Positions 45,416-54,896 are shown, counted from the stretch's first letter. The stretch: DNA of 64,000 bases from Psychrobacillus sp042945595 (GCF_042945595.1 NZ_CP168493.1:2728001-2792000); one strand, 5' to 3'. Notes: generated by a model not told the origin, from the sequence alone. Made by a program: numbers and translations.

Positions 45416-45627
45416 CGTGCATTACTCCTTTCATTTACTACATTTATTTCAACATATTTCTTTTATTATGACTTACTCCTAATAACAAGCTTGCTCTCTT
45501 TATGTTTCCCTACTCTATATATGTTTATTTCTATAAAAAATTTCTAAAACCTTTTAAAATGCCATGAATAATTCAAAGCTTTATAAGACAAGAACTAGTT
45601 ATTTATTTGGCCACTTTTTTTCTCATA

Positions 45628-45674
45628 AAAAAAAAACGAAAGAGCTGCCGAAATGCATTTTCGACAGCTCTTTC
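45628..45674 (-). terminator. Terminator of the zinc-finger mini gene
   Basis: GAAAGAGCTGTCGAAAA on the minus strand pairs with TTTCGGCAGCTCTTTC over about 16 bp and runs into GTTTTTTTTTT. Confidence 0.9.
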
Positions 45675-45690
45675 TATAAATTCGCAAGAT

Positions 45691-45900
45691 TTAACGAGAC
45701 GGCCTAGGTGCTAAACAGTCTGTACATTTTTTCTGATTGTTACCTTTAAATTTAGTGAAAGTTTTTTCAAAATTATTTCCGCAAGAACATTTAAATAGAA
45801 GTTTTTGCGAGTATCCTATATATTCTTTTGACAGTAATACACTATCTGAATTCTTCGTGACATATTCACGGATACTTTCAATAGTCCATTTTTTATTCAT
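45691..45900 (-). CDS. Small zinc-finger protein (CxC...CxxC)
   Basis: 69 residues. The C-terminal half, FKCSCGNNFEKTFTKFKGN followed by KKCTDCLAPRPSR, has a CxC plus CxxC zinc site. The N-terminal part (WTIESIREYVTKNSDSVLL) is the kind of repeat often found beside HNH or homing endonucleases in phages and genomes of bacilli; here no nuclease domain follows. GGAGGTG stands 5 nt before the ATG at 45900; a longer reading to 45975 has no support. It has its own strong terminator and is probably expressed alone. Role unknown, nucleic acid binding is plausible. Confidence 0.65.
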   Translation of the reverse strand: MNKKWTIESIREYVTKNSDSVLLSKEYIGYSQKLLFKCSCGNNFEKTFTKFKGNNQKKCTDCLAPRPSR

Positions 45901-46069
45901 ATTGACACCTCCGTCAGCGTTTCCGAATACAACCAAAGGAGAGGTTTCGGATACCTTCATTTCAATTAGGTCCATAACTTTCTAATCTACCTAAGTACAC
46001 TAGTATACCATTATTTCAATAAAATTTTATACCTTGTTCTAGGTGTTAGCCACACTTCAACGAAAATAC

Positions 46070-47194
46070 TTACTCTTCTACCGGCAACCAACCTTTTACA
46101 TTCACTAGACGCTCCCATAATAGGTCCGGGATTACTAATTCCTTCTGATCATTTTTGGATAGAGTTGTACGTATTTGATCTTCCTGTCCAGCTTCCACTT
46201 TTTCAATCCATTTTGGCTCCATAAGCAATTCTCGGCCTAATGCGATTAACGGGACACCTGTTTCTAATGCCTCTACTACTTCATCTGGTGTATGAAGTGA
46301 ACCAACGCCTACTATCGGGACACGGCTGCCAACTTTTTCATAAATTTTGATAATCCTTGATTGGGATTCATTTTTCTCACGGAATGAACCATTCCAGAAA
46401 TGCATGACAGATACATGCAAGTAGTCGAGTGCTTGATCTGCTAGCTTATCAACAAATTGGAGCGTATCCTCCAACGTAATGCCAGGATTTGTTCCTTCTT
46501 CAGGTGATATACGATACCCTACCATAAATGGTTTTTTAGCATGTTCAGAAATAGCCTTTTTTACAGAATCCAAGACAGCTAAAGGAAACTGCATTCTTTT
46601 TTCAAGAGAACCCCCCCAACGGTCTTCTCTTCGATTTGAATGTGGTGAAAAGAATTGTTGTAGTAGATATGTATTGGCACCATGAATTTCCACTCCGTCA
46701 AATCCAGCTTCAATAGCTCGTCGCGTTGCCTCACCAAAAGCTTTAATAGTATTTTGTATTTCTACTTCTGTCATTTCTCGAGGGACTGGTGAACCTTCCC
46801 TTTCTGCTGCAATAGCACTCGCGGAAATAGGCTGATGATCTGGCAATAATGTTGGTGGTGATTGTCTACCTCCGTGATGAATCTGCAGAATCGCTTTTGT
46901 TCCATTCGATTGAATTGTTTTCGCTAGTTTATTCAGTCCAGGGATGAAAATATCATCATCGACACTGAATTGACCAGGAAATCCTTTTCCATCTATACTG
47001 ACATAAGCACATGCTGTAATAAATGCCCCAACCCCGCCTGATCGCTCCTTATAATAAGCTAGCTCTTGTTCGGATAATTCTCCATCATCTTGTGATGAAT
47101 AAGTGGTCATTGGAGCAATCATTATTCGATTCTTTACCTCTATCCCTGAAGGAAAAGTAAAAGATTGAAAGATTTTTTCGTATTTAGTATTCAT
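46070..47194 (-). CDS. NADH:flavin oxidoreductase, old yellow enzyme family
   Basis: 374 residues, TIM-barrel FMN protein close in length to YqiG of B. subtilis (372). KNRIMIAPMTTYSSQDDG holds the FMN-binding start, ILQIHHGGRQS and GFDGVEIHGANTYLLQQFFSPHSNRREDRWGGS carry the substrate-side His pair and the family signature, and PIVGVGSLHTP binds the FMN phosphate. The family reduces activated double bonds and nitro compounds. The start at 47194 follows GGAGG by 7 nt; the upstream extension to 47278 is not supported. Confidence 0.92.
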   Translation of the reverse strand: MNTKYEKIFQSFTFPSGIEVKNRIMIAPMTTYSSQDDGELSEQELAYYKERSGGVGAFITACAYVSIDGKGFPGQFSVDDDIFIPGLNKLAKTIQSNGTKAILQIHHGGRQSPPTLLPDHQPISASAIAAEREGSPVPREMTEVEIQNTIKAFGEATRRAIEAGFDGVEIHGANTYLLQQFFSPHSNRREDRWGGSLEKRMQFPLAVLDSVKKAISEHAKKPFMVGYRISPEEGTNPGITLEDTLQFVDKLADQALDYLHVSVMHFWNGSFREKNESQSRIIKIYEKVGSRVPIVGVGSLHTPDEVVEALETGVPLIALGRELLMEPKWIEKVEAGQEDQIRTTLSKNDQKELVIPDLLWERLVNVKGWLPVEE

Positions 47195-47381
47195 ATGTAG
47201 TCCTCCTATATTTTTCATATACACAATTACTACGATACACTTTTTCATTCCTTCCTGTCTTGTGGAAAGGTTCGGCAATCATTGCTATAGTTGCAACATT
47301 AATAGATGAAACGCCCACAACCAATTGTCCTTTCTAACATAATCTATTTCATGAATAGCATTTATAAAAGGAGGAGTAAAA

Positions 47382-47867
47382 ATGACCATTGGAAATGACA
47401 ACCTCCCAAAGGAGAATAACGATCAGCTCGTTAGAATGTCTGATATGGATTTCAAACCATTCTCCCTATTGAATTTGATAAATGGGATGGATTCTTATTT
47501 CAATCAATTCTTTAAGCATATAGACACTCATCTTAGCGCTAACCCGCACTGGATTAACACATATGAAACCGACTCAGAAGTGATTATTGAAGCAAAATTA
47601 CCAGGTTGTACGAAGAACCAAATTCAATTAGAAATCATCGGTAATCAGTTAAGAATTGGAGTGGAGAATTCCGTTCTAGAAGAAGTCAATTATGAGAACC
47701 ACACGGGAAGAAAACAATTTTATCAACGACGAGAGCACGTTATCCCCCTCCCATATTCAATTTCCGAAAAAGAAACAATCACCTCTTTTCACAATGAAAC
47801 ACTAAAAATCACTTTCCCCAAAAAAGATATTAAGCGAAGATACCTTGCTATAGATGACAATTCCTGA
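47382..47867 (+). CDS. Hsp20/alpha-crystallin small heat shock protein
   Basis: 161 residues. The alpha-crystallin domain covers about 58-155, from WINTYETDSEVIIEAKLPGCTKNQI to ITSFHNETLKITFPK; the final I-x-I/V-type anchor is weak (YLAIDD). Small heat shock proteins bind unfolding proteins without ATP. AAAGGAGGAGT precedes the ATG by about 5 nt. No CIRCE operator was seen upstream. It is divergent from the flavin oxidoreductase and has its own terminator. Confidence 0.88.
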   Translation: MTIGNDNLPKENNDQLVRMSDMDFKPFSLLNLINGMDSYFNQFFKHIDTHLSANPHWINTYETDSEVIIEAKLPGCTKNQIQLEIIGNQLRIGVENSVLEEVNYENHTGRKQFYQRREHVIPLPYSISEKETITSFHNETLKITFPKKDIKRRYLAIDDNS

Positions 47868-47891
47868 GCAGGTCCTAATTAGATGAAATGC

Positions 47892-47936
47892 AAAGCTACA
47901 GTAACCGGTAATATTCGGTCATTGTAGCTTTTTTGT
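47892..47936 (+). terminator. Terminator of the Hsp20 gene
   Basis: AAAGCTACA and TGTAGCTTT outer stem plus ACCG/CGGT inner stem, followed by TTTG. Confidence 0.85.
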
Positions 47937-48151
47937 TATAAATTAAACTTGTCAGCCTTTAGCCGTAGTGAAAGTTAAATCTAAGGTTCAGTGCGGAATA
48001 TGTTGCCATTTCTTACAATGAAGATACAACTAAACATTGAAAGAAGGGAGCATACATTGAATTGAAAAAATAGTAAGTCTTCAGATGTTTCATCTCGCAT
48101 TTATCTTCATATTATTTATCAAACTTTTGAATTTTAAGGAGGAGTTTTCAT

Positions 48152-51100
48152 ATGTCGAGTTTTACCAAGTGGGCTTTTCGTAACAAAGCAGCAGTTACTG
48201 TATTAAGCCTCTTAATATTAATTGTCGGTGTGGTCAGTTATTTTAAACTACCAATGGAGTTCTTACCTTCAGCAGACAATCCACAAGTCACCATCATTGC
48301 CATGGGGCAAGGAACGGATTCAAAAACGATGGAATCTGAAGTGACCATGCCTATTGAAAGAGCCGTTAGAGGACTAGATGGCAAAAAATCCGTTTATTCT
48401 ACAACTGGCGACGGATTCTCTAAAGTGGACCTGTTCTTTGAGGCGGGATACGATATGAAACAAGCGAAACAGGATGTGACAGATGCATTAAGCAATGTGG
48501 CTTTGCCTATTAATATATCTAAGCCAATAATTTCCCAGCTTAATACGTCAATGATTCCAATCGCTAACATTGCCATCTCGTTTGAAGATGGTTTGACTAC
48601 AGAAAATATGGAATTTGCACGTGAAGAGCTTCTATCTCGTTATCAAGAAATCAAAGGGGTATCCAATGTCGATGTATATGGAATTACAGATACGATTATT
48701 TCCATCAAGTTGGATGATAAAAAATTAGCTGAAAAGCAGATTCCTCTTGAAGCGGTTATGGGTATTCTTAAAGGTCAAAACACCGCTGTATCAATCGGTG
48801 AGAAGATAATCGACGGAAAAACAAGCAATATTAAGGTAATTGGCGATATAACAAGCATGGCGAAACTGAAAGGGTTAACTGTTGCACCAAATGTGAAGCT
48901 TGAGGATATCGCAACAGTCGAGGAAACAAATGATGCGAATTTCATTAGTCGTTTCAATGGAAAGGATAGCTTAGATATTAGCATCACAAAGGACAGTCAC
49001 TCCAATGCTGTGACTATTAGCAAAGAAGTTGAAAAAGTAACAAAGGCTATCAATAAACATTATAAACAGCAGGAATCTGTTCTTTACATTTCCTCTGCTG
49101 ATCTCGTTAAAAATTCTGTTCAAACGATGATAAAGGAAGTACTGATTGGTGCATTGTTTGCGACAATTGTAATTATGATTTTCCTACGAAATATCCGTAC
49201 TACTTTTATAACCATAGTATCGATTCCTTTATCACTTTGCTTCACCCTAATACTTCTATCATGGTCTGGCGTGACTTTAAATATTTTAACGCTTGGCGGT
49301 GTGGCAGTTGCAGTTGGTCGTCTAGTAGATGATAGTATAGTTGTAATCGAAAATATATTCCGGAAAATGCAAACAGAGAAGTTTTCAGTACAAATGATTA
49401 TTGATGCAACGAAACAAGTTGGAGTAGCTATTACTGCCTCTACATTAACGACAGTAGCCGTTTTCTTACCAATGAGTTTATTGAATGGAGGACTTCAAGA
49501 ATTCCTTTTACCATTCGCTTTAACAGTTACGTACTCCTTGCTTGCTTCTTTAATCGTCGCATTAACTGTAGTTCCGATAATGAGTGCGGGATTACTAAAG
49601 AATACGAAGCTTCCCGAACATAAACCAGCTATTCAGTTTCCAAAAATAGTTACGTGGTCATTAAATCACAAATGGATTATCTTCTGCATTTCCATCTTCC
49701 TGTTTATCGGTTCCATTGGTGCTTATTTTGTCGTTCCAAAAGGGGCAGTTGATAGCTCATCTGCTGACTATGTGTTGGTAACATTAAGTTATCCGAATGA
49801 TACACCAATAGAAAAAGTGAAGGAAAAGACAATTGAACTTGAATCATCTATTTTAGCAATGAATGATGTACAACATGTATTCTCACAGGTAGGTTCTCCA
49901 TCGGAAGCAGCACAATATGGCTGGGTTGGATCACCGACGGAAGCAACTTTCAGTATTTTATTAGACGACAAAAAAGATACAGACTTCATCGTAAAAGAAA
50001 TAGAAAAGAAAAAGAGTCTATATCCTAATGCCCTATTAGAAGTAAGTTCAGCTTCCTTTATGATGGGAGGAGCAAGTACAACTATCACCATTGATGTAGT
50101 CGGTGAAAATGTAGCCGATCTCGAGAAAGCTGCAACAACTATTAAAGAAAAAGTGCAGGACATTGATGGTGTGGAGGAAGTTACGACCAATCAAGATAAA
50201 AAGAAAACCGTACACTCCCTCATAGTAGATCCAACAAATGGAAACACAGAACAAATCGCACAACAACTTGGTGTGATGATAAATAAAACACCTATCGGCA
50301 CCATTAAACTAAATGATAAACAAAAAATGGTATTCATAGAACCTATCCTAGATATGATAACAACAGAAGACTTGGAAAATATCCCAGTCAAGACCGAAAC
50401 AGGAATTGTCCCGATTTCATCTATTGCAACCTTACAAAGTGAAGAGCGATCCACCAACCAGTTCCATAAAGATGGGAAGACATATCTACGTGTAACCGCA
50501 TCCGTTGATCCTGCGAAGCTATCCAAAATCTCAAGTAAGGTAAATCTAGAGATATTCGGCGATAATAAAGAACAAGAAGCAATGGATATACCTGATAATG
50601 TGGAGGTTCTAGTTGGAGGATCAAGTAGCCAACAAGCAGAAGACTTTACAGACTTATTTCTCATTATGCTTGTCTCTATTGGAATTGTGTTTTTAATAAT
50701 GGTCATCACATTTAAGTCAATCAAAGCACCAATTGCAATTCTTTGCTCCCTACCACTTGCAGCAATTGGCGCTATTTTAGGAATTCTTATTAGCGGAATA
50801 CCAGTTGATATTACAGCACTATTAGGAGCATTGATGCTAATTGGGATTGTAGTAACAAATGCGATTGTGCTTCTAGACCGAGTAAAACAAAATGAACAAA
50901 AAATGATTATTCGTGAAGCGCTCATTGAAGCAACAGCAACAAGGATGAGACCAATCTTCATGACCGCAATTGCAACCATCTGTGCAATGCTTCCACTACT
51001 AGTGAAACAAGCAGAAACAGGAAGTTTAGTATCACAAAGCCTAGCAATTGTTGTTATCGGCGGGTTAGCCATGGCAACCTTACTTACGCTGATTGTGATT

Positions 51101-51184
51101 CCATGTATTTATGAATTGCTTTATTTTAGGCAGTCTAAGAAACAGCGAGTGAGTCAAGTGGCTGGGCAAGATTCTTCAGTTTAA
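48152..51184 (+). CDS. RND-family efflux transporter (SwrC/YerP-like)
   Basis: 1010 residues with the internal duplication of RND pumps. TM1 is near 12-32, a large external loop runs to about 325, TM2-6 lie at about 335-480, TM7 near 510-530, a second loop follows, and TM8-12 run from about 840 to 995. The proton-relay region in TM4 reads GRLVDDSIVVIENIFRKM with the paired Asp. The B. subtilis homologue SwrC is 1065 residues and helps surfactin resistance and swarming; substrate here is unknown. AAGGAGGAG precedes the ATG. No membrane fusion protein gene is adjacent. Confidence 0.93.
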   Translation: MSSFTKWAFRNKAAVTVLSLLILIVGVVSYFKLPMEFLPSADNPQVTIIAMGQGTDSKTMESEVTMPIERAVRGLDGKKSVYSTTGDGFSKVDLFFEAGYDMKQAKQDVTDALSNVALPINISKPIISQLNTSMIPIANIAISFEDGLTTENMEFAREELLSRYQEIKGVSNVDVYGITDTIISIKLDDKKLAEKQIPLEAVMGILKGQNTAVSIGEKIIDGKTSNIKVIGDITSMAKLKGLTVAPNVKLEDIATVEETNDANFISRFNGKDSLDISITKDSHSNAVTISKEVEKVTKAINKHYKQQESVLYISSADLVKNSVQTMIKEVLIGALFATIVIMIFLRNIRTTFITIVSIPLSLCFTLILLSWSGVTLNILTLGGVAVAVGRLVDDSIVVIENIFRKMQTEKFSVQMIIDATKQVGVAITASTLTTVAVFLPMSLLNGGLQEFLLPFALTVTYSLLASLIVALTVVPIMSAGLLKNTKLPEHKPAIQFPKIVTWSLNHKWIIFCISIFLFIGSIGAYFVVPKGAVDSSSADYVLVTLSYPNDTPIEKVKEKTIELESSILAMNDVQHVFSQVGSPSEAAQYGWVGSPTEATFSILLDDKKDTDFIVKEIEKKKSLYPNALLEVSSASFMMGGASTTITIDVVGENVADLEKAATTIKEKVQDIDGVEEVTTNQDKKKTVHSLIVDPTNGNTEQIAQQLGVMINKTPIGTIKLNDKQKMVFIEPILDMITTEDLENIPVKTETGIVPISSIATLQSEERSTNQFHKDGKTYLRVTASVDPAKLSKISSKVNLEIFGDNKEQEAMDIPDNVEVLVGGSSSQQAEDFTDLFLIMLVSIGIVFLIMVITFKSIKAPIAILCSLPLAAIGAILGILISGIPVDITALLGALMLIGIVVTNAIVLLDRVKQNEQKMIIREALIEATATRMRPIFMTAIATICAMLPLLVKQAETGSLVSQSLAIVVIGGLAMATLLTLIVIPCIYELLYFRQSKKQRVSQVAGQDSSV

Positions 51185-51198
51185 ATAAATAATAAAAA

Positions 51199-51234
51199 CC
51201 AGATCCTAGCTTAAACGCTTTGATCTGGATTTTA
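51199..51234 (+). terminator. Terminator of the RND transporter gene
   Basis: CCAGATC and GATCTGG arms with a 16-nt loop and a trailing ATTTTAC. Confidence 0.65.
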
Positions 51235-51374
51235 CTGTTCGTTCGTTGAAAAGTGAAGCTAATCTAATGCCATTAAATAAATAATATTTTTCAAAAGAAA
51301 GGTTCTCCATTATAATAACTTTCAATACTTTCAATCCCATAAGCAATGGAATTCGCCCTTGCTGGTTGTACAAT

Positions 51375-51411
51375 AAAACCCGGTTGTGGCCAAAAAAGCA
51401 TCCCGGGTTTT
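51375..51411 (-). terminator. Terminator of the small membrane protein gene
   Basis: AAAACCCGG and CCGGGTTTT arms, directly after the stop codon at 51417, with TTTTATTG trailing on the minus strand. Confidence 0.8.
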
Positions 51412-51416
51412 CAAAA

Positions 51417-51650
51417 TTAATTATTTGCTTTTGAAGAAAGATCTTTAGTAAATCTCCAGTACAAAAATAAATGCAGCACGATAATGACTACAACAATACT
51501 TGAAGGACCAATTGGATGGAAAAAAGTAATAAACCCACTTATAAGAAACAACAGAATGTCCACAAATGAAAAATACTTCATATTCTTTTTCTTTTTACTT
51601 ATATAGAATACAGTTATAGCTACCAATCCTAATATGGCGTAAATAGCCAA
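51417..51650 (-). CDS. Small membrane protein, start uncertain
   Basis: 77 residues read from a TTG. Two or three membrane segments: about 2-17 (AIYAILGLVAITVFYI) and a long hydrophobic stretch at about 28-66. There is no clear ribosome binding site at 51650, and the same frame stays open upstream to about 51745 (VYSPFLSTNLVGTEEGKQSD) without a good start codon. An ATG at 51754 with AGGGAG upstream begins MSNKRILYSLALSI in a different frame, so the N-terminus may have been frameshifted. Family not recognised. A strong terminator follows, which supports a genuine gene. Confidence 0.5.
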   Translation of the reverse strand: MAIYAILGLVAITVFYISKKKKNMKYFSFVDILLFLISGFITFFHPIGPSSIVVVIIVLHLFLYWRFTKDLSSKANN

Positions 51651-51860
51651 TATGAAAGGGTCACTTTGTTTGCCTTCTTCTGTTCCAACTAAGTTCGTAC
51701 TTAAAAATGGTGAATAGACAGGGCCAGTGAATATAAAATTCTTTTATTAGACATTCCAGCTGCTCCCTTTTCAGATTTCTATCATTGTGTAATATATGGG
51801 ATGGCCAAAAATCATCCATACCAACTTCAAAGTAATTCCCATTACCCCTTATTGTTTGTT

Positions 51861-51932
51861 GTGTCAGATACAAACACAAAGATCACAACATTCACGTTTG
51901 TTTAAATTAACATGAATGTTTCTGACTCAGGA
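51861..51932. repeat. Dispersed palindromic repeat, copy 1
   Basis: Contains AACATTCACGTT (51887-51898) and AACATGAATGTT (51909-51920), which pair with one mismatch, plus the flanks CAGATACAAAC and TTTCTGACTCAG. Lies between two small membrane protein genes. Confidence 0.8.
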
Positions 51933-51961
51933 TATTTGCTTAATGGAGCAGAGTATTTTTA

Positions 51962-52159
51962 TTACGAATTAGAATTACTTTTCTCTAATAATTCAATAAT
52001 CCTATCTAGTTTTTGCTCAATCTTCTGCTCTGAATTTATAGAAAGTTTAGGGTTCGAATTTTGTGACGTATTTATTAGTATCCTACGTATAAAGAGGGGA
52101 AATGAAAGTACACCTATTAATATTAAGCCAAATATAACAGTTAGAATCAAAATTTCCAT
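51962..52159 (-). CDS. Small single-span membrane protein with coiled coil
   Basis: 65 residues. An N-terminal membrane segment (MEILILTVIFGLILIGVLSF) is followed by a basic stretch (IRRILIN) and a C-terminal amphipathic helix (SEQKIEQKLDRIIELLEKS), so a membrane-anchored coiled coil with the tail inside. Family not recognised. CAGGAGG lies 6-7 nt before the ATG at 52159. It is flanked on both sides by copies of the dispersed palindromic repeat. Confidence 0.65.
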   Translation of the reverse strand: MEILILTVIFGLILIGVLSFPLFIRRILINTSQNSNPKLSINSEQKIEQKLDRIIELLEKSNSNS

Positions 52160-52200
52160 ATCATACCTCCTGTTTTCTCTAATTATACCACTTTTTAAAT

Positions 52201-52270
52201 TTGTTCCCAGCGTCAAAAAATCACAACATTCACGTTTATTTGATTTAACACGAATGTTTCTGAATCCGAG
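52201..52270. repeat. Dispersed palindromic repeat, copy 2
   Basis: AACATTCACGTT (52225-52236) and AACACGAATGTT (52247-52258) pair with two mismatches. It keeps the left flank GTTCCC and right flank TTTCTGAATCC of the family but lacks the GAAACAAACATG segment. Confidence 0.75.
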
Positions 52271-52376
52271 TATTAATTAAATTTATTGAAAAAAATTTAC
52301 ATATTCTCTTTTATTATTTGAGATGATTTGTCTCATTATATAGATAGATGAAGCTATTAAAAAGGAGGCAAATAAA

Positions 52377-52478
52377 TTGAATCGTTCAGTAAATGCACTT
52401 AAAGGAGAAATTGAGTTCGCATTCGAAAAAACATCCAAAAAAGAATTGGAAATCTATCGACTTCGAAGTGGATATTAA
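52377..52478 (+). CDS. 33-residue ORF with strong expression signals
   Basis: Starts with TTG, 8 nt after AAAAGGAGG, and reads MNRSVNALKGEIEFAFEKTS then KKELEIYRLRSGY. A strong terminator begins at the stop codon, so ribosome binding site, frame and terminator fit together as a free-standing small gene. Upstream, TGAGA and TCTCA form an inverted repeat (about 52319-52336) near a TATATAG segment, which could be an operator at the promoter. No family recognised; the helix-forming, charged sequence has no membrane segment. Confidence 0.6.
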   Translation: MNRSVNALKGEIEFAFEKTSKKELEIYRLRSGY

Positions 52479-52528
52479 AAAGAGGTAAGCCCTTGAAAAT
52501 ACAAGGATTTACCTCTTTTTTATTTTTG
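52477..52528 (+). terminator. Terminator of the 33-residue ORF
   Basis: AAAAAGAGGTAA and TTTACCTCTTTTTT with an inner CCTTG/CAAGG stem; a long T run follows. Confidence 0.9.
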
Positions 52529-52617
52529 TTAACTTTTCCTAGATTCAGAAACAAGCATTCCTTTTTAAATAAATAACTTCCCTTTACTCAAACAAGAAAC
52601 TGTATATAACCATCAAT

Positions 52618-53133
52618 TTAGTGCTTAGCAGCTAGAAGTAATTTTATCTCTTTTATTTGTTCGATGTGCCGCTGTTCATGCCCATATATCTGTTCGATCC
52701 ATTGATCCAGAGGTAATTCACCTAAAGCAGGATGCTTCATTGATTTTTCTGCCAATATGGATTTATCTTCTATCGTACTAAGAAAAGTCATCAATTTAGT
52801 TCTCGAATCGTTTAACAAATCGATTATTTGCTGGACTTCAAATGGTCCTACATCCGGTTCAACGATTTTCGGAGCTTTATACTTTTTCGTTCTATCTATT
52901 AATATATGGTGAATTTTTTTTCGTTCTTTTGGAGTACTATCCATCTCTTTTAATCCCAATGTAATAACCTTTATAGATGCTTCTTCCACTAAAACTAAGT
53001 GGTGGCAAACTTGTGCAATGCTCCACATATTCTTTTCAGGTTCACTATTAAATTGAACATCATCTAATAAAGTAATTTCATTTACTAGGTTATTTCTCAT
53101 TTCATACAACTTATCATTTATTGACTTATTCAT
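52618..53133 (-). CDS. DinB-family four-helix protein
   Basis: 171 residues. The metal-binding histidines of the DinB/YfiT fold are visible at His44 or His45 (IAQVCHHLVLVEE) and at His152 and His156 (YGHEQRHIEQIK). MWSIAQVCHHL is the usual W-S-hydrophobic-x-H start motif. The superfamily includes thiol-dependent S-transferases such as BstA and many proteins of unknown substrate. AAAGGGGGAAAT precedes the ATG. It stands alone between divergent and convergent genes. Confidence 0.82.
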   Translation of the reverse strand: MNKSINDKLYEMRNNLVNEITLLDDVQFNSEPEKNMWSIAQVCHHLVLVEEASIKVITLGLKEMDSTPKERKKIHHILIDRTKKYKAPKIVEPDVGPFEVQQIIDLLNDSRTKLMTFLSTIEDKSILAEKSMKHPALGELPLDQWIEQIYGHEQRHIEQIKEIKLLLAAKH

Positions 53134-53395
53134 GCGATTTCCCCCTTTAACAGAAAGTGTGTACTTTGATTCCTAATATGTATATATTCCCTACGATGAA
53201 AAGTATTCTCTTTTTCTAAATACATAATTCAATACTATGCTAGAAATGAAATATCCTTTCTTTATCCCTCATATGAAATTTTATAGTTATTTTTGTAATC
53301 TTATTTTTTTATAAAAATATATTGCATATCAAATGAATATAACCTACAATGAACTGTATAAAAATTCACAAATAAACTTATAAGGAGCTTATGGG

Positions 53396-54820
53396 ATGGA
53401 GAAAAACATCGAAGTTACACACCAAAATCATTCTAAAGGCAAAGAAAAGAAAGCTCTCAACATTAATGCATTTGTATTACTATTCTTTGTGATTGTCATT
53501 TCGGCTATCTTGACTTACATTATGCCAGCTGGGGAATATGATCGAGTAGAAAAAGACGGTCGTACTATTGTCAATCCTGATTCTTTTCATTTTACAGATT
53601 CATCTCCAGTCGGTTTTTTTGATATTTTTACTAGTATTCATACCGGCTTGGTCAATGGTGCTGGCATTATCTTTTTCATACTAATTATTGGCGGGGCTTT
53701 TGGAATTTTAAAAACAACAGGCGCTCTCGATGCATTGATATTAAATTTAACAGCCAGACTTTCCAATCGAGAATTACTGCTAATCCCTGTTCTTATGTTG
53801 TTTTTTGGAGCAGGCGGCACATTAATGGGGATGGCTGAAGAGACCATTGTATATATTGCGATTATCACCCCACTCGCGATTGCTTTAGGGCTAGATGCAA
53901 TGGTTGGTTTTGCCATTGTTTCAATCGGAGCAAATATCGGATTCATGAGTGCAATCTTAAATCCATTTAATGTTGGGGTCGCACAAAGTATTGCCGAGTT
54001 GCCTACATTCTCTGGGATCGGCCTCCGTATTGTATTATTCGCTACGCTATACCTTGCTGGAGTCATATACGTTTACCGTTACGCAAAAAAAATCAAAGCC
54101 AATCCTGAAAAGAAATTTATTGGAAACGTTCAAAAAGGAAGTCAAGTGAGCGTCGGTTCTACTGTTAAGCTAACCACTCGCCATAAATGGATTTTATCCA
54201 TCTTTTTACTGAACTTTGTCGTATTGATTTTCGGAGTTATCAAATTAGGTTGGTATATAACTGAAATCGCCTCTTTGTTCCTACTTTTTGGCATTATTAT
54301 CGGAGTTGTTGGTAAACTAAGTCCGAACAAAATGGCAGATAGTTTCATAGACGGCGCAAAAGACCTTATTGGTGGTGCTTTAATCATTGGATTTGCACAA
54401 GCAATTCTCGTTGTAATCCAAGATGGGAAACTTATTGATTCTGTTTTATTTTACGCATCAACCTTTTTAAGTCAGCTATCGCCTATTCCGAACGCAATAG
54501 GCATGTTCTTTTTACAACTCTTTCTCAACTTCTTTGTCCCATCAGGAAGTGGGCAAGCGGCACTTACAATGCCAATCATGGCACCTTTATCTGACCTTGT
54601 AGGAGTAACAAGACAAACTGCAGTACTTGCTTTCCAGCTTGGGGATGGTATTTCCAATTCTATTTTCCCAACTTCAGGCGTATTACTTGCTGGACTTGCT
54701 GTTGCAGGAATACCCTATACTAGATGGGTAAAATGGGTGTTCCCTTTACTATTGATTCAAATAGTCATCACAATTCTTTTCTTAATTATTGCTCAAGTTA
54801 TTCATTACGGACCGTTTTAA
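53396..54820 (+). CDS. YfcC-family transporter
   Basis: 474 residues with 11-13 membrane segments. ALNINAFVLLFFVIVISAILTYIMPAGEYDR at the N-terminus, GGTLMGMAEETIVYIAIITP, IGANIGFMSAILNPFNVGVAQ and FLNFFVPSGSGQAALTMPIMAPL are the conserved YfcC blocks (ion transporter superfamily, related to basic amino acid and C4-dicarboxylate carriers). It is followed at 76 bp by an M20 amidohydrolase, a pairing that suggests uptake and hydrolysis of an N-acylated amino acid or peptide. GGAGCTT precedes the ATG. Confidence 0.85.
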   Translation: MEKNIEVTHQNHSKGKEKKALNINAFVLLFFVIVISAILTYIMPAGEYDRVEKDGRTIVNPDSFHFTDSSPVGFFDIFTSIHTGLVNGAGIIFFILIIGGAFGILKTTGALDALILNLTARLSNRELLLIPVLMLFFGAGGTLMGMAEETIVYIAIITPLAIALGLDAMVGFAIVSIGANIGFMSAILNPFNVGVAQSIAELPTFSGIGLRIVLFATLYLAGVIYVYRYAKKIKANPEKKFIGNVQKGSQVSVGSTVKLTTRHKWILSIFLLNFVVLIFGVIKLGWYITEIASLFLLFGIIIGVVGKLSPNKMADSFIDGAKDLIGGALIIGFAQAILVVIQDGKLIDSVLFYASTFLSQLSPIPNAIGMFFLQLFLNFFVPSGSGQAALTMPIMAPLSDLVGVTRQTAVLAFQLGDGISNSIFPTSGVLLAGLAVAGIPYTRWVKWVFPLLLIQIVITILFLIIAQVIHYGPF

Positions 54821-54822
54821 CT

Positions 54823-54861
54823 ATTCAGCAAGAGGCCAAACTCTTGCTGAATTTAATTTTT
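54823..54861 (+). terminator. Intercistronic terminator/attenuator
   Basis: ATTCAGCAAGAG and CTCTTGCTGAAT form a perfect 12-bp stem with a 6-nt loop, followed by TTAATTTTT. It starts 3 bp after the YfcC stop and lies in front of the amidohydrolase, so it should lower expression of the second gene. Confidence 0.8.
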
Positions 54862-54896
54862 CTCGGCATAATAAAAAGACTAACGGAGGTATTATT

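Noticed and set aside
48040..48080. Tiny leader ORF upstream of the RND gene
   Set aside because: A ribosome binding site-like GAAGGGAG precedes TTG-AAT-TGA, only two codons; no attenuator hairpin was seen.
50191..51072. Long minus-strand ORF inside the RND transporter gene
   Set aside because: Antisense shadow of a well-supported membrane transporter; its composition follows from codons on the other strand.
51661..51879. 72-residue minus-strand ORF
   Set aside because: Its start lies in a copy of the dispersed repeat, there is no ribosome binding site, and the sequence resembles no family I know.
51912..52280. Plus-strand ORF of 122 residues
   Set aside because: It spans two repeat copies and lies antisense to a small gene with good signals.
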